NCBI GenBank assembly: GCA_028283825.1
Contig: JAPWJW010000002.1
Span: forward strand, 248,001 to 312,000
Length of the DNA: 64,000 nt
Source: Azospirillaceae bacterium
GTDB taxonomy: Bacteria; Pseudomonadota; Alphaproteobacteria; Azospirillales; Azospirillaceae
Reading direction: 5' to 3'
In this document: positions 18,749 to 27,489 of the stretch, piece by piece
Position numbering within the stretch: the first letter of the stretch is position 1
Layout of the letters: the number at the start of each line of letters is the position of its first letter
Made by a program: the position numbers and the translations under genes
The notes under the pieces: generated by a model
What the model was told of the DNA's origin: nothing
What the model saw: the letters and a program-made list of their open reading frames with translations, nothing else
Databases searched by the model: none

Positions 18749-18768
18749 ATATCGCAGTAATGCGATAT
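18749..18768. promoter_or_regulatory. Palindrome upstream of a sigma-54 site
   Basis: The perfect 8-bp arms ATATCGCA and TGCGATAT flank GTAA. The centre lies about 75 bases upstream of the start predicted from the sigma-54 site at 18807. It is a candidate binding site for an enhancer-binding protein. Confidence 0.45.
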
Positions 18769-18806
18769 AAATCCCTCTGTGGACCGCCCATTATATGCCG
18801 GATATG

Positions 18807-18822
18807 TTGGCAGTCCTTTTGC
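18807..18822 (+). promoter_or_regulatory. Predicted sigma-54 promoter of the sulfotransferase-like gene
   Basis: TTGGCAGTCCTTTTGC has GG (18809-18810) and GC (18821-18822) separated by 10 bases, with complete TTGGC and TTGC blocks. The expected start near 18834 leaves a leader of about 120 bases before the ATG at 18955. Confidence 0.6.
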
Positions 18823-18850
18823 GCATATTGGGTTTTGTCCAGATAATAAA

Positions 18851-18924
18851 CGTTCAGGGGCCTGCGACCTATGGACGCGTTTCGGTTTAGCGGGCATGGT
18901 TATTCCACCGACCACCCCTGAACG
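18851..18924 (+). repeat. Inverted repeat in the leader of the sulfotransferase-like gene
   Basis: CGTTCAGGGG (18851-18860) is exactly complementary to CCCCTGAACG (18915-18924). The 54 bases between them would be looped out in the predicted leader RNA, which ends about 30 bases before the start codon. It could be a leader structure or a second operator pair. Confidence 0.4.
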
Positions 18925-18954
18925 TCCCATGCCGGCTTACGGCAGCGGGCCCTT

Positions 18955-20229
18955 ATGCGTGGAATTGTTGCTGTGACGATGTTCATCCATTCCGGTTACC
19001 GAACCGGAAGCACGTGGCTGCGGAGCTGCTTCCGGAGAAACCCCGCCATCCTGGCGTATGGTGAGATTTTCCACGAAAATCTGGCCGGGCTGCGGACCGA
19101 GGCCGTGCCCAATTTTTCCACGGAGAATTGGATGGGCGGCCGGCACCCCACCGGCGCGCCGTCCTACATGGAATATACGCCGCTGCTGAAGGCGGATGGC
19201 GGCGTCCCCCACCTCACCCCGGAAATGGCGTTTGAGCGTTTCCTGCCCCCCGACGGGTTTGACGGCGCGCTGACGCCGGGTGAGGTGGCTTATGTCCGGC
19301 TGCTCATCGACCATGCGCGGACAGTGGGCAAATGTCCGGTATTGACCGATACCCGGACCCTGGGCCGGTCCGCCGCCCTGAAGAAGGCGTTCGGCGGCGC
19401 CCATGTCCTGCTGTATCGCAACCCCTTCTATCAGTGGTGCTCATACAACCAGCTTTATCTCGCCGGTTCGAAGTATTTTGTCGAAACCATCGACCGGATC
19501 CTACCCCATTGCGGCCAGGACAAATTCCTTCGGGATCTGGCGTTGCTGTACCCCGGCGCCAATAAGGAACCGAACAGGAAGACCCTCATCGTCTTCCTGT
19601 TCCTGCACATTTATCTGTATTACAGGAACATGGACGTTGCCGATCTGATGATCGACATAGACATGCTCACCAATGACGAATACCGCGTCGATGCGGAAGA
19701 AAAGCTGTCGGCCTTCTGCGGCACGGAAGTCGATCTCGGCGGCTATCGCCCCAGCATCTGCTTTTCCACCGTGAATGACCTGGACATGAACGAAATGCGG
19801 GAGTTGCTGAACAACATCCCCGACATGTTCATGGCCCTGGACCAGTCCCCGGATGGGCCCTCCCCCGCCGGGCAGGCGATGGTGAGGAAATGCCGCGATG
19901 ATTTCCTGGAAGCCCTTGAGCGGTACCGGCACTACGCCGGTTTCCTCACCCGATACGTCTTCGGTCGCGACGGCCTGAAGGAAAGGCTGGACGTGGCGCA
20001 GGGCATCGCCCTGACCCGGCGCCGGGAACGCGATCAGGCCATGGTTGAGCTTAACGCAGCCCATGCGGCGCAAGGGCGCCTGGAGACGGAGATGGCGTTC
20101 CTCCAGCAGGAGCGCGACCTGGTGTCGGGTGAGTTGAGCGCGGCCCGGGCGGAGCTGGAGCGCCTGCGCGGCGGAATGGCGGCAGCCGAGGCCCCGGTGG
20201 CGCAGGTAATGGCGGAGGAGCAGCCGTAA
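18955..20229 (+). CDS. Sulfotransferase-like protein with C-terminal coiled coil
   Basis: ATG 18955 gives 424 residues. The start FIHSGYRTGSTWLRSCFRRNP resembles the 5'-phosphosulfate loop of PAPS-dependent sulfotransferases (compare RTGTTWL in NodH). LLYRNPFYQWCSYNQ at about residue 155 fits the 3'-phosphate-binding motif. The last 70 residues (ALTRRRERDQAMVELNAAHAAQ onward) are a charged heptad-rich coiled coil. The acceptor could be a surface glycan or lipid, but this is not shown. There is no signal peptide. A sigma-54 promoter and two inverted repeats precede it. Base composition is somewhat lower in GC than its neighbours. Confidence 0.7.
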   Translation: MRGIVAVTMFIHSGYRTGSTWLRSCFRRNPAILAYGEIFHENLAGLRTEAVPNFSTENWMGGRHPTGAPSYMEYTPLLKADGGVPHLTPEMAFERFLPPDGFDGALTPGEVAYVRLLIDHARTVGKCPVLTDTRTLGRSAALKKAFGGAHVLLYRNPFYQWCSYNQLYLAGSKYFVETIDRILPHCGQDKFLRDLALLYPGANKEPNRKTLIVFLFLHIYLYYRNMDVADLMIDIDMLTNDEYRVDAEEKLSAFCGTEVDLGGYRPSICFSTVNDLDMNEMRELLNNIPDMFMALDQSPDGPSPAGQAMVRKCRDDFLEALERYRHYAGFLTRYVFGRDGLKERLDVAQGIALTRRRERDQAMVELNAAHAAQGRLETEMAFLQQERDLVSGELSAARAELERLRGGMAAAEAPVAQVMAEEQP

Positions 20230-20238
20230 GGGGGCGCG

Positions 20239-21033
20239 TCAGCTATCGACCGGGCGGTAACGGTTGATCAACTGGTCGACCTCCGCCCGCACCGACATCA
20301 TGCCCGTGTCCAGCGCCGCCACCAACGCCGCGCAGTCGGGATGGCCGCGCCGCACCGCCAGGCCGCAGGGAATGTCTTCCAGGAAAGCCTTGGGCGTGAA
20401 GGCCAGGCGATCGGTCAGGCCGGCGCGCCGCACCAGCCAGGCGACCAGCAGGTCGCCCTGGACGAAGGCGTCGATGTAGCCCGCCACCAGCATCTTCAGC
20501 ACGCTGTTGGGATCGGACACCCAGGTCACGGCGGCGTCGGCGGGCACATGGTCGCGCAGCCAGCTGTTGCCCAGGTAGTTGCCCTGGCGCAACGCCATCA
20601 GCCCGGCCATGTCCCGGACATTGGCGGCGCGCGTGTCGTCGCGCCGATGCCAGATGCCGGAAACCATGGTCACCAGCGTCTGGTCGCAGAATTGGGCGTA
20701 TTGCTCACGCTCGACGGAGCGCGCGGTGCAGAAGGCGTCGGCCGTGCCCTCGCGCACCATCATTTGGCCGCGCGACCAGGGGACCACGATATCGTCGCGC
20801 CGCAGGCCGGCGGCGGGGAACACCAGGTCCAGCGCCTCCCGCAGCAGGCCGGCGGCGTTGCCGTCCGCGTCGGCATAACTGATGGGCTCGAACCCGGCCG
20901 GGTGGATGAAACGCACGGCCGCCTGGTCCGGCTGCGCCCGGGCGATGCGGGGCAGCGCGCCGGCCAGCAACAGCCCGCCGGCACCCGCCAGCAGGCGCCG
21001 GCGATCCGTCCGCGTCTCCAATACCCCGCCCAT
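20239..21033 (-). CDS. Periplasmic solute-binding protein, family 3 type
   Basis: The start at ATG 21033 (MGGVLETRTDRRRLLAGAGGLLLAGALPRIARAQ) gives 264 residues with a twin-arginine-like signal; the frame is open to 21090. The mature part has the pattern of family 3 solute-binding proteins (GFEPISYADADGNAAGLLREALDLVF, DAFCTARS, DAFVQGDLLVAWLV). No ABC permease or ATPase gene is nearby, so it may serve a distant transporter or act as a sensor. It lies 123 bases after the nucleoside hydrolase on the same strand. Confidence 0.8.
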   Translation of the reverse strand: MGGVLETRTDRRRLLAGAGGLLLAGALPRIARAQPDQAAVRFIHPAGFEPISYADADGNAAGLLREALDLVFPAAGLRRDDIVVPWSRGQMMVREGTADAFCTARSVEREQYAQFCDQTLVTMVSGIWHRRDDTRAANVRDMAGLMALRQGNYLGNSWLRDHVPADAAVTWVSDPNSVLKMLVAGYIDAFVQGDLLVAWLVRRAGLTDRLAFTPKAFLEDIPCGLAVRRGHPDCAALVAALDTGMMSVRAEVDQLINRYRPVDS

Positions 21034-21156
21034 CCGCTTCACGACCCCGACGATGCTGAGAAAGGGGTCTCTGACGTACGGGACACCCACCCGTCACATA
21101 GGCGAGGACCCGCCGCTGGGGAAGGGCTAAAAAGCCGAACTAGGTACGTCGAAAGG

Positions 21157-22116
21157 TCAGCGCACAGCGTCCGTCATCATACGGACAAAACCGTCGCGAT
21201 CCGCCCGCTTGATCACCCGCATGTTGGGCAGCTGGGGTGCCAGGTCGGGGTCGGCATCCGCCGCGTCGGGCAGGATGGCGCTTGAGACGCTGGAATAACC
21301 CCGCGTCAGGGTGCCCGCCACCTCCACATCCACCACGCACTCCTCCGCCTCCAGCACCAGGCTTTCATCCAGGGCGCAGGCGCAGGTCAGGGCGTCCGGG
21401 TGGATGCTGCCGTCGATGCGCTGCCGGTCACGGGAAAAGGCCAGGCTGTCACGGTTCACCCGGGTGAAGAAGTCGGACACCGGCGTGCCCAAGGCCGCGA
21501 TGGCGTCCAGTTCCGCGCTGGTGATCACGCCTTCCACCATGGAGCGTGTCCAGGTCAGCAGCGTGGCCTTGAAGCCGGCGTTGACCACGATCTTGGCCGC
21601 CTCCGGATCGACATAGAAATTGAACTCGGCCGCACTGGTGACGTTGCCGACCGCGTTGTCGGTGCCGCCCATGATCCAGAGGTGCTTGGTGGCCTGGGCG
21701 ACGGCCGGTTCCTTCATCACCGCCAGGGCCAGGTTGGTCAGGGGCGCCTGGGCGATGATGGTGACCTCACCCGGGTGGGCCATCACCGTGTCGATGATGG
21801 CGTCCACGGCGTGTTTGGGCTCCGGCCGCTGCCGGGCGGGCGGGAAATTGGCGTCGCTCATCCCGTCCCGGCCGAAGACGTAGGCGGCGTCCAGCGGCTT
21901 GCGCATCATGGGCAGGCGGGCGCCGGGATAGACCGGCACCTCGTTCGCCCTGCCGGCGGCCTGCACCGTGTACAGCGCGTTCTCCACGCACTGGTCGAAG
22001 GTGACGTTGCCGTGGCAGATGGTGATGGCGTCCAGCTGGACCTTCGGGTTACGCAGAGCCAGCAGCAGGGAAAAGGCGTCGTCGCCGGCGGTGTCGGTAT
22101 CGATCAGTAGGCGCAT
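21157..22116 (-). CDS. Cytoplasmic nucleoside hydrolase
   Basis: This 319-residue protein without a signal peptide starts MRLLIDTDTAGDDAFSLLLAL, the aspartate cluster of the IU nucleoside hydrolase family, with LWIMGGT in the middle and a late His (IHPDALTCACALD). It releases ribose and free base from nucleosides. It begins 27 bases after the adenosine deaminase-like gene, so the two are probably one operon converting adenosine through inosine to hypoxanthine. Its cytosolic location complements the secreted family member at 17732. Confidence 0.92.
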   Translation of the reverse strand: MRLLIDTDTAGDDAFSLLLALRNPKVQLDAITICHGNVTFDQCVENALYTVQAAGRANEVPVYPGARLPMMRKPLDAAYVFGRDGMSDANFPPARQRPEPKHAVDAIIDTVMAHPGEVTIIAQAPLTNLALAVMKEPAVAQATKHLWIMGGTDNAVGNVTSAAEFNFYVDPEAAKIVVNAGFKATLLTWTRSMVEGVITSAELDAIAALGTPVSDFFTRVNRDSLAFSRDRQRIDGSIHPDALTCACALDESLVLEAEECVVDVEVAGTLTRGYSSVSSAILPDAADADPDLAPQLPNMRVIKRADRDGFVRMMTDAVR

Positions 22117-22143
22117 GGCCGCGGTCTCTCGGGGCTCGGGAAA

Positions 22144-23814
22144 TCAGGATTTGGGCTGGGTTTTAGGCGTGGGCAAGTGGCCCCACAAGCCGCTTTCGGC
22201 CTCCATCGTCACGGCCGCCTCGAATTGGCGGAAGTCCGCCTCCAGCCGCCATTGCAGGGTGGCCTTGGGGCTCTGGTCCAGGAAGGCCTGGCAGGCGGGC
22301 GACGGCGCCGCGTCCGTCCCGGCGCAGGCCATGACCGGCTGTCCGGGGGTGGCCCACAGGCTGTCGCCGGGCAGGAAGGCGTAGGTCAGGCCGTTGCGCG
22401 ACATCTCCTTCAGCGCGGCGTAGCCCAAGTGATAGGTCTCCGCCGCACGCACGTACTCGTTGGTCAGGTCGATGCGCGACACGCCCTGGTCGTCGGTGGA
22501 CAGGGCCAGCGGCACGCCGAAGGCGCGGTAGGTGGTCAGCGGGTGGTCGCGGCCCTTCACGCCCAGGATGACATCGTTGCTGGTCAGGTTGATCTCCACC
22601 AGCACCCGCCGCTCCGCCATGGTGCGCAGCAATTGCTGGGCGTCGTCTTCCTGGCCGATGTCGACGCCGTGGCCGATGCGCCGGGCGCCCGCCACCTCCA
22701 CCGCCAGGCGGATGTGGTCGCGCAAATCCTCCGGCGGCACCAGGCCCAGGGCCAGTTCCCCGGCGTGCAGCGACAGTCTGGCCGCCGGCTGGCGATGGCC
22801 CAGATAGCCCAGCGCCCGCATGTGCAGGCCGTAATCGCCCAGCGCCACCGGGTTGTCCTCCGGCGCCACCAGGTTGACGCCGACGAAACGCGGGTCGGCG
22901 GCGGTCAGCTCATACCCGAACAGGCTCTGGGCGAAGACCTGCGGGCTGGGCAGCACGCGGATGACCTGCGCCAGATAGCGGATCTGCACGGCGCAACCAG
23001 GCTGCGCCTGGGCCGTGCCGCAAGCCAGGATGCGGCGCATGCCGGCCTCGGCCGCGTCGGTGTCGGCCTTGGCGGCGCTGATGACGGCCGGCAGGCCCGG
23101 TTCCACCGCCGTCCGCCAGCGGTCGAATATGGCGTCATCCCCGGCGATGGCGCCCGGGGCGGGTGTGCCCAGGGATGAGGCCAGGCCGGCCGCCTTGGCC
23201 ATGCCGTTGGACCACATCAGTTCCAGGTACAGGATGTGGTCGGCGGCGGCACGGTTCGCCGCCTCCGCCAGCATTTCGGGGATCTGGTCGTTGATGCCCG
23301 CTTCGAACTTGGCGAAGGTGTCGAAGAAATGGTCGTGGCCGGACTCCGGCCCCGCCACGAAGCCGCGCATCGACAGGCTGTTGACCAGCCGGTTGTACAG
23401 GGCGACGTCGCGTTTCACCGCCGCCGCCGGCAGCAGGCCGCCGGTGCAGGGGCCGGCCTTCAGGGCCAGGGCCTTGGGATCGACGCAGCGGCCGGTGTGG
23501 GCGGCCCAATCCACCATGTTCTCGGCATAGATGCCGCCGGTCATGTGGTTGTGCAGGTCAGCCCCTTTGGGGAACCGGCGCAGGAACATGGACAGCCGCA
23601 CCGGATCGGCGCGCAGGGTCTGGAACAGGGTGGCGGTGGCGTCGGCCGGTGCCGCTTGCGGGGCGGTGGGCGGGGGCGCCGGGACGGCCGTGGGTTTGGC
23701 CCCGTCCGCGGCGCAGGCGCCCAGCCACAAGCTGCCCAGCAGCGCCACGAAGGCCAGGGGCCGCCGTGTGCCCGATCCGCGCCCCTGGTGAATGCCGCGC
23801 GCCCTCATGTCCAT
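22144..23814 (-). CDS. Adenosine deaminase-like lipoprotein
   Basis: The chosen start is ATG 23814 (AAGGGG seven bases upstream); ATG 23832 is possible. The product is about 556 residues. A lipobox LWLGAC at about residues 30-35 predicts a lipid-anchored exported enzyme. Zinc-site and catalytic motifs of the adenosine/AMP deaminase superfamily are complete: KGADLHNHMTGG, LHAGE, RRIGHGVDI and STDDQGVS. The length exceeds the roughly 340 residues of cytosolic adenosine deaminase and is closer to secreted ADGF-type enzymes. It probably deaminates adenosine or related nucleosides outside the cytoplasm. It heads an operon with the nucleoside hydrolase. Confidence 0.9.
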   Translation of the reverse strand: MDMRARGIHQGRGSGTRRPLAFVALLGSLWLGACAADGAKPTAVPAPPPTAPQAAPADATATLFQTLRADPVRLSMFLRRFPKGADLHNHMTGGIYAENMVDWAAHTGRCVDPKALALKAGPCTGGLLPAAAVKRDVALYNRLVNSLSMRGFVAGPESGHDHFFDTFAKFEAGINDQIPEMLAEAANRAAADHILYLELMWSNGMAKAAGLASSLGTPAPGAIAGDDAIFDRWRTAVEPGLPAVISAAKADTDAAEAGMRRILACGTAQAQPGCAVQIRYLAQVIRVLPSPQVFAQSLFGYELTAADPRFVGVNLVAPEDNPVALGDYGLHMRALGYLGHRQPAARLSLHAGELALGLVPPEDLRDHIRLAVEVAGARRIGHGVDIGQEDDAQQLLRTMAERRVLVEINLTSNDVILGVKGRDHPLTTYRAFGVPLALSTDDQGVSRIDLTNEYVRAAETYHLGYAALKEMSRNGLTYAFLPGDSLWATPGQPVMACAGTDAAPSPACQAFLDQSPKATLQWRLEADFRQFEAAVTMEAESGLWGHLPTPKTQPKS

Positions 23815-24619
23815 ACCCATGCCCCTTGCCATTCTTGGCTGGCCCCGTCACCGCCCCACGCCCATCGCCGCTGGGACAGACAGGGTGCAGGCCGCCGACG
23901 ATCCAGGGGTGGGCACCGGGACGTTATGCCCTTGCCAGTGCAGAACATTATGAGGGGTCACGGCCAGGCTTGCCACCCCGGCAAATGCGGGAAGACTTTC
24001 AAGCCGATCAAAAGGCGCCCGGCGACTGTACTTACCGCATGGGGGATCGGGCCCGGTCCCCTGGGGGATACCGAAGACGCCCTTGGGGCCGGGCTGTCGC
24101 GGTGCCGGGGGAAGGGCGCCCCCGGGGGCCGTCCGTGCAAAGGGAACCGCATCCGGCGGGATGGGCCGTATAAAGGATGGGCCGGGTGGCGGCCGGTCCT
24201 GTGGTTCGGATCCCCCATCACCCTTGGGGTTATAACCGGAATCACCCCTGTGCCGGCGGTGCCGCCATCGTCATTGTTCGCCTGCGCCCTCGACGCCCCG
24301 GCCAAACCCGGGACGGCGTGTCCGGCAGTTCGCCTATAATCACATGATCATTTGCGTATATGCGTTTTTTCAACACCCCCCAGCGGTTAGCGGCGCTTGG
24401 CCGCAGGTCCGGTTTCGGCGGTGTATCCGGCCGGGGCTGGCGCTCTGATGCGCCTGATGGCATGGCCGGCCTTGCTTTTCGGGCGGTCTGGGGTGTCGCT
24501 TATTTCACATGCAACGAATGTGTGATGTAAGCCAAACGTCGCTTGACAGTGGCCCCCGTGCCACCTGAGCATGGGGCTCAACTTGGGGGCCCGCTATTGG
24601 GCGCTGGGCAGGAACACCC
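23815..24619. other. Intergenic region of about 800 bases, no gene supported
   Basis: The stretch separates the divergent adenosine deaminase and FAD-protein genes. Open frames crossing it lack ribosome sites and coding character. It holds short GC-rich inverted repeats and an AT-rich patch near 24335-24375 that could contain promoters. I found no RNA gene or transposon end. Confidence 0.5.
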
Positions 24620-26047
24620 ATGACATCTCGTCCGACCATCGCCATCATCGGGGCGGGCTTCAGCGGATCATTGCTGGCGCTGCACCTTTTGTCCCGGGGG
24701 GCGGATTGTCCGCGCGTGCTGCTGATCGAACGCGCCTCTGATTTCGGGCGGGGCCTGGCGTACGCCACCGGCAATCCCGCCCATCTGCTGAACGTGCGCG
24801 CCGGCAACATGAGCGCGTTTCCCGACCAGCCGGACCATTTCCTGGCCTGGCTGCGGGAACAGGGCGACAGCGTGTCGGGTGCCGCCGGCGCCGGCCCCGC
24901 CAGTTTCGTGGCCCGCCAGACCTACGGCCAGTACCTGCAAAGGATGGTGTCGGACGCGGCCAGGCAGTCGCGCTCCGCCGGCCGCCTCATCCTGGTGCCC
25001 GACACCGCCGTCGCCCTGCGGCGTGAGGGCGACCGCATGGTGGTGCGCCTGGACGTGGGCCGGGAATACACCCTGGACGCGGCCGTGCTGGCCATCGGCA
25101 ATTTCCCGCCGCAGCCGCCGCACCTGTTCGACGGCGCCTTCTTCCGGTCCGACCGCTTCCACCCCGATCCCTGGGCGCCCAGCGTGGCGCGGCAGATCGG
25201 CGTGCGCGACAGCGTGCTGGTGGTCGGCACCGGCCTGACCATGGTGGACACCGTGCTGTCGCTGCGCGCCCGTGGCCACCAGGGGCAGATCATCGCCCTG
25301 TCGCGGCGCGGCCTGATGCCCCGCCGCCATACCGACGCCGTGCCCCACGTCATGCCGCCGCCGCCAGACATGCCGACCTCGCTGTCGCGCGCGCTGGCCC
25401 AGGTGCGCCGGCAGGTGCGCCAGGAACAGGCGGCCGGCCGCGCCTGGCAGCCGGTGATCGACAGCCTGCGGCCCCGCACCGTGGCCTATTGGCAATCCCT
25501 GCCGCAGGCGGAGCGCAAGCGTTTCCTGCGCCACCTGCGCCCCTGGTGGGACGTGCACCGCCATCGCCTGGCGCCCGCCGTGGCGACGGAACTGACGGCC
25601 CTGCAGGCCACCGGCGCCCTGATCGTCACCGCCGGCCGGCTGCAATCGATCGAAGAGGTGCCGGACGCCGTCCAGGGCAAGGTGCGCGTGACCTATCGTC
25701 CCCGCAATGAGACGTCGGACATCACCTTCCCGGTGGACCAGGTGATCAACTGCTCCGGGCCCTGCTGCGACATCCTGCGGGTGACCGACCCGCTGGTGCG
25801 CGACCTGCTGGCCCAGGGCATGATCCGCCCCGATCCCCTGCATCTGGGCCTGGACGTGGATGAGGAGGCGCGGGTGCTGGACGCCGGCGGCCGCCCAGTC
25901 AGCGGCTTGTACGCCATCGGCCCGGTGACGCGCGGCACCTTCTGGGAAATGATCGCCGTGCCGGACATCCGCATGCAGGCGGCCACCCTGGCGCAGTACG
26001 TCACCGCCCACATCGGCCGCCATGCCCGTGCGGTGGTGGAGGCGTAG
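24620..26047 (+). CDS. FAD/NAD(P)-binding protein, uncharacterised
   Basis: This 475-residue protein begins TIAIIGAGFSGSLLALHLL, a Rossmann FAD-binding motif, followed by GRGLAYATGNPAHLLNVRAGNMSAF, typical of the COG4529-like (NAD_binding_9) group. A second dinucleotide motif (VLVVGTGLTMVDTVLSL) is at about residue 205. The C-terminus has LYAIGPVTRGTFWE, as in flavoprotein oxidoreductases. Relatives are often linked to hydroxyacylglutathione or siderophore-type genes, but no function is established. It stands alone, with a long upstream gap. Confidence 0.82.
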   Translation: MTSRPTIAIIGAGFSGSLLALHLLSRGADCPRVLLIERASDFGRGLAYATGNPAHLLNVRAGNMSAFPDQPDHFLAWLREQGDSVSGAAGAGPASFVARQTYGQYLQRMVSDAARQSRSAGRLILVPDTAVALRREGDRMVVRLDVGREYTLDAAVLAIGNFPPQPPHLFDGAFFRSDRFHPDPWAPSVARQIGVRDSVLVVGTGLTMVDTVLSLRARGHQGQIIALSRRGLMPRRHTDAVPHVMPPPPDMPTSLSRALAQVRRQVRQEQAAGRAWQPVIDSLRPRTVAYWQSLPQAERKRFLRHLRPWWDVHRHRLAPAVATELTALQATGALIVTAGRLQSIEEVPDAVQGKVRVTYRPRNETSDITFPVDQVINCSGPCCDILRVTDPLVRDLLAQGMIRPDPLHLGLDVDEEARVLDAGGRPVSGLYAIGPVTRGTFWEMIAVPDIRMQAATLAQYVTAHIGRHARAVVEA

Positions 26048-26118
26048 GCCTTCGCCATCGTCCTTACCCTTGTCCAATCCGCGCGCCGTGGCCTTATCTA
26101 GGGCCTGACGGCAGTTGA

Positions 26119-26874
26119 ATGGATTCCAAGATGTCTGATTGCGGCGCCTGCCAGGACGGCGTGGCGGCACCTTTCCCTATCGCCATGGCGTTCCAGCCCA
26201 TCGTCGACTTGGACCGGCGCAATGTCTTCGCTTACGAGGCGCTGGTGCGCGGGCCGGAGGGCCAGCCGGCGGCGGAGGTGCTGGCCCGGGTGGATGCGCA
26301 CAACCGCTATGCCTTCGACCAGACCTGCCGGGTGACGGCGATCGAGACAGCGGCCCGCCTGGGCCTGGTGGCGACCGGCGCGCGGCTGTCCATCAACTTC
26401 CTGCCGGCGGCGGTCTACCGCCCGGAGAACTGCCTGCGGGCGACCTTGCGGACCAGCCACGCCATGGGCCTGCCCCTGGATCGCCTGATGTTCGAGGTGA
26501 CGGAGAACGAGCCGGTGCAGGATCCCACCCACCTGCTGGACATCTTCCGCGAATACCACCGCCAGGGTTTCCTGTCGGCCATCGACGATTTCGGCGCCGG
26601 TTACGCCGGCCTGACCCTGCTGGCCAAGTTCCAGCCGGACATCATCAAGATCGACATGGAACTGACCCGGTCCATCGATGAAAAGCCGGTGGCCCGCACC
26701 ATCGTCGGCGCCATCGTCCAGGTCTGCCGCACCCTGGGCATCGCCATCGTCGCCGAAGGGGTGGAGACGGATGCCGAACTGGCGAGCTTGCGCGACCTGG
26801 GCGTCACCCTGTTCCAGGGCTACCTCTTCGGCCGCCCGGCCTTCCAGGCGCTGCCGGTGCCGGCGGGGTTGTGA
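26119..26874 (+). CDS. EAL-domain cyclic-di-GMP phosphodiesterase
   Basis: The 251-residue protein is nearly all EAL domain. Catalytic residues are present: EALVRG, the Asn of SINFLP, EVTENE, DDFGAGYAG, KIDMELT, AEGVET and FQGYLFGRP. It should therefore hydrolyse c-di-GMP to pGpG. There is no sensory or membrane segment, so regulation is probably by expression or partner protein. A second start at ATG 26131 would remove four residues. A chemoreceptor with a PilZ domain elsewhere in the window points to c-di-GMP control of taxis in this organism. Confidence 0.92.
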   Translation: MDSKMSDCGACQDGVAAPFPIAMAFQPIVDLDRRNVFAYEALVRGPEGQPAAEVLARVDAHNRYAFDQTCRVTAIETAARLGLVATGARLSINFLPAAVYRPENCLRATLRTSHAMGLPLDRLMFEVTENEPVQDPTHLLDIFREYHRQGFLSAIDDFGAGYAGLTLLAKFQPDIIKIDMELTRSIDEKPVARTIVGAIVQVCRTLGIAIVAEGVETDAELASLRDLGVTLFQGYLFGRPAFQALPVPAGL

Positions 26875-26919
26875 TAATAGTTATCCGAAGCGAATGGCTT
26901 GGCGGCGGAGGATGTGCCC

Positions 26920-27186
26920 ATGCCCAGCAGTGTCAGTCTCGGCCCCCAGCTTGAGGGGATCGTCGATCAGCTTGTGTCTTCCGGGCGCTACAACTCCCGC
27001 AGCGAGGTGCTGCGGGACGGGGTGCGTCTGCTGCATGAGCGGGAATTGAAGCTGGCCGCGCTGGATGCCGCCCTGCAACGGGGGCTGGATGACGCCGATG
27101 CCGGTGATGTGCTGCCGGCGGAAACCGTCTTCGATGAATTGCTGGCCAAGCTCGCCAGGACCAAGGCGGGCGGCAGCAAGGCTTGA
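26920..27186 (+). CDS. parD: ParD-family antitoxin
   Basis: ATG 26920 has GGAGG eight bases upstream and gives 88 residues. SVSLGPQLEGIVDQLVSSGRYNSRSEVLRDGVRLLHERE is the ribbon-helix-helix domain of ParD. The C-terminal tail (DVLPAETVFDELLAKLA) would bind the toxin. It overlaps the following ParE gene by four bases (TTGA), the usual translational coupling. It presumably represses its own promoter. Confidence 0.93.
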   Translation: MPSSVSLGPQLEGIVDQLVSSGRYNSRSEVLRDGVRLLHERELKLAALDAALQRGLDDADAGDVLPAETVFDELLAKLARTKAGGSKA

Positions 27187-27482
27187 AGGTCGTCATCGCC
27201 CGTGCGGCGGCGGCCGATCTGGCCTCCATCGTGGACTGGATCGCGGAACGCGAACCGGATCGGGCCATTCCCTTCGTCGTGGACCTGCAAGGCAAATGCC
27301 TGGCGTTGGGTGAGTACCCCCGGGCATACCCCGTGGTTCCCCGTTTCGCGGCCCAGGGCATCCGTCGCCGCGTTGTCGGCGATTACCTGATTTTTTACCG
27401 CGTCAAAAAGACTGAGGTTGAGGTCTTGCGCGTCCTGCATGGCGCGCGCGACTTTGCCGTCCTTCTATCCGGTCACCTTTGA
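27183..27482 (+). CDS. parE: ParE-family toxin
   Basis: The 99-residue frame starts at TTG 27183, overlapping the stop of parD. The sequence has the RelE/ParE fold pattern: ARAAAADLASIVDWIAE, then YPRAYPVVPRFAAQGIRRRVVGDYLIFYRVKKTEVEVLRVLHGARD. The ending VLRVLHGARD is the typical last strand. ParE toxins poison DNA gyrase. The gene appears intact. Confidence 0.93.
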   Translation: MKVVIARAAAADLASIVDWIAEREPDRAIPFVVDLQGKCLALGEYPRAYPVVPRFAAQGIRRRVVGDYLIFYRVKKTEVEVLRVLHGARDFAVLLSGHL

Positions 27483-27489
27483 GACAGTC

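Noticed and set aside
20239-21033. Solute-binding protein as part of a complete purine ABC transporter
   Set aside because: No permease or ATPase gene is nearby, and the protein resembles family 3 binding proteins, which usually bind amino acids.
23940-24620. Small RNA or riboswitch in the long gap before the FAD-protein gene
   Set aside because: Only short chance-level GC hairpins were seen and no recognisable riboswitch core.
24668-26170. Minus-strand open frame of 500 codons
   Set aside because: It lies opposite the FAD-protein gene and its product is a histidine- and glycine-rich low-complexity shadow.
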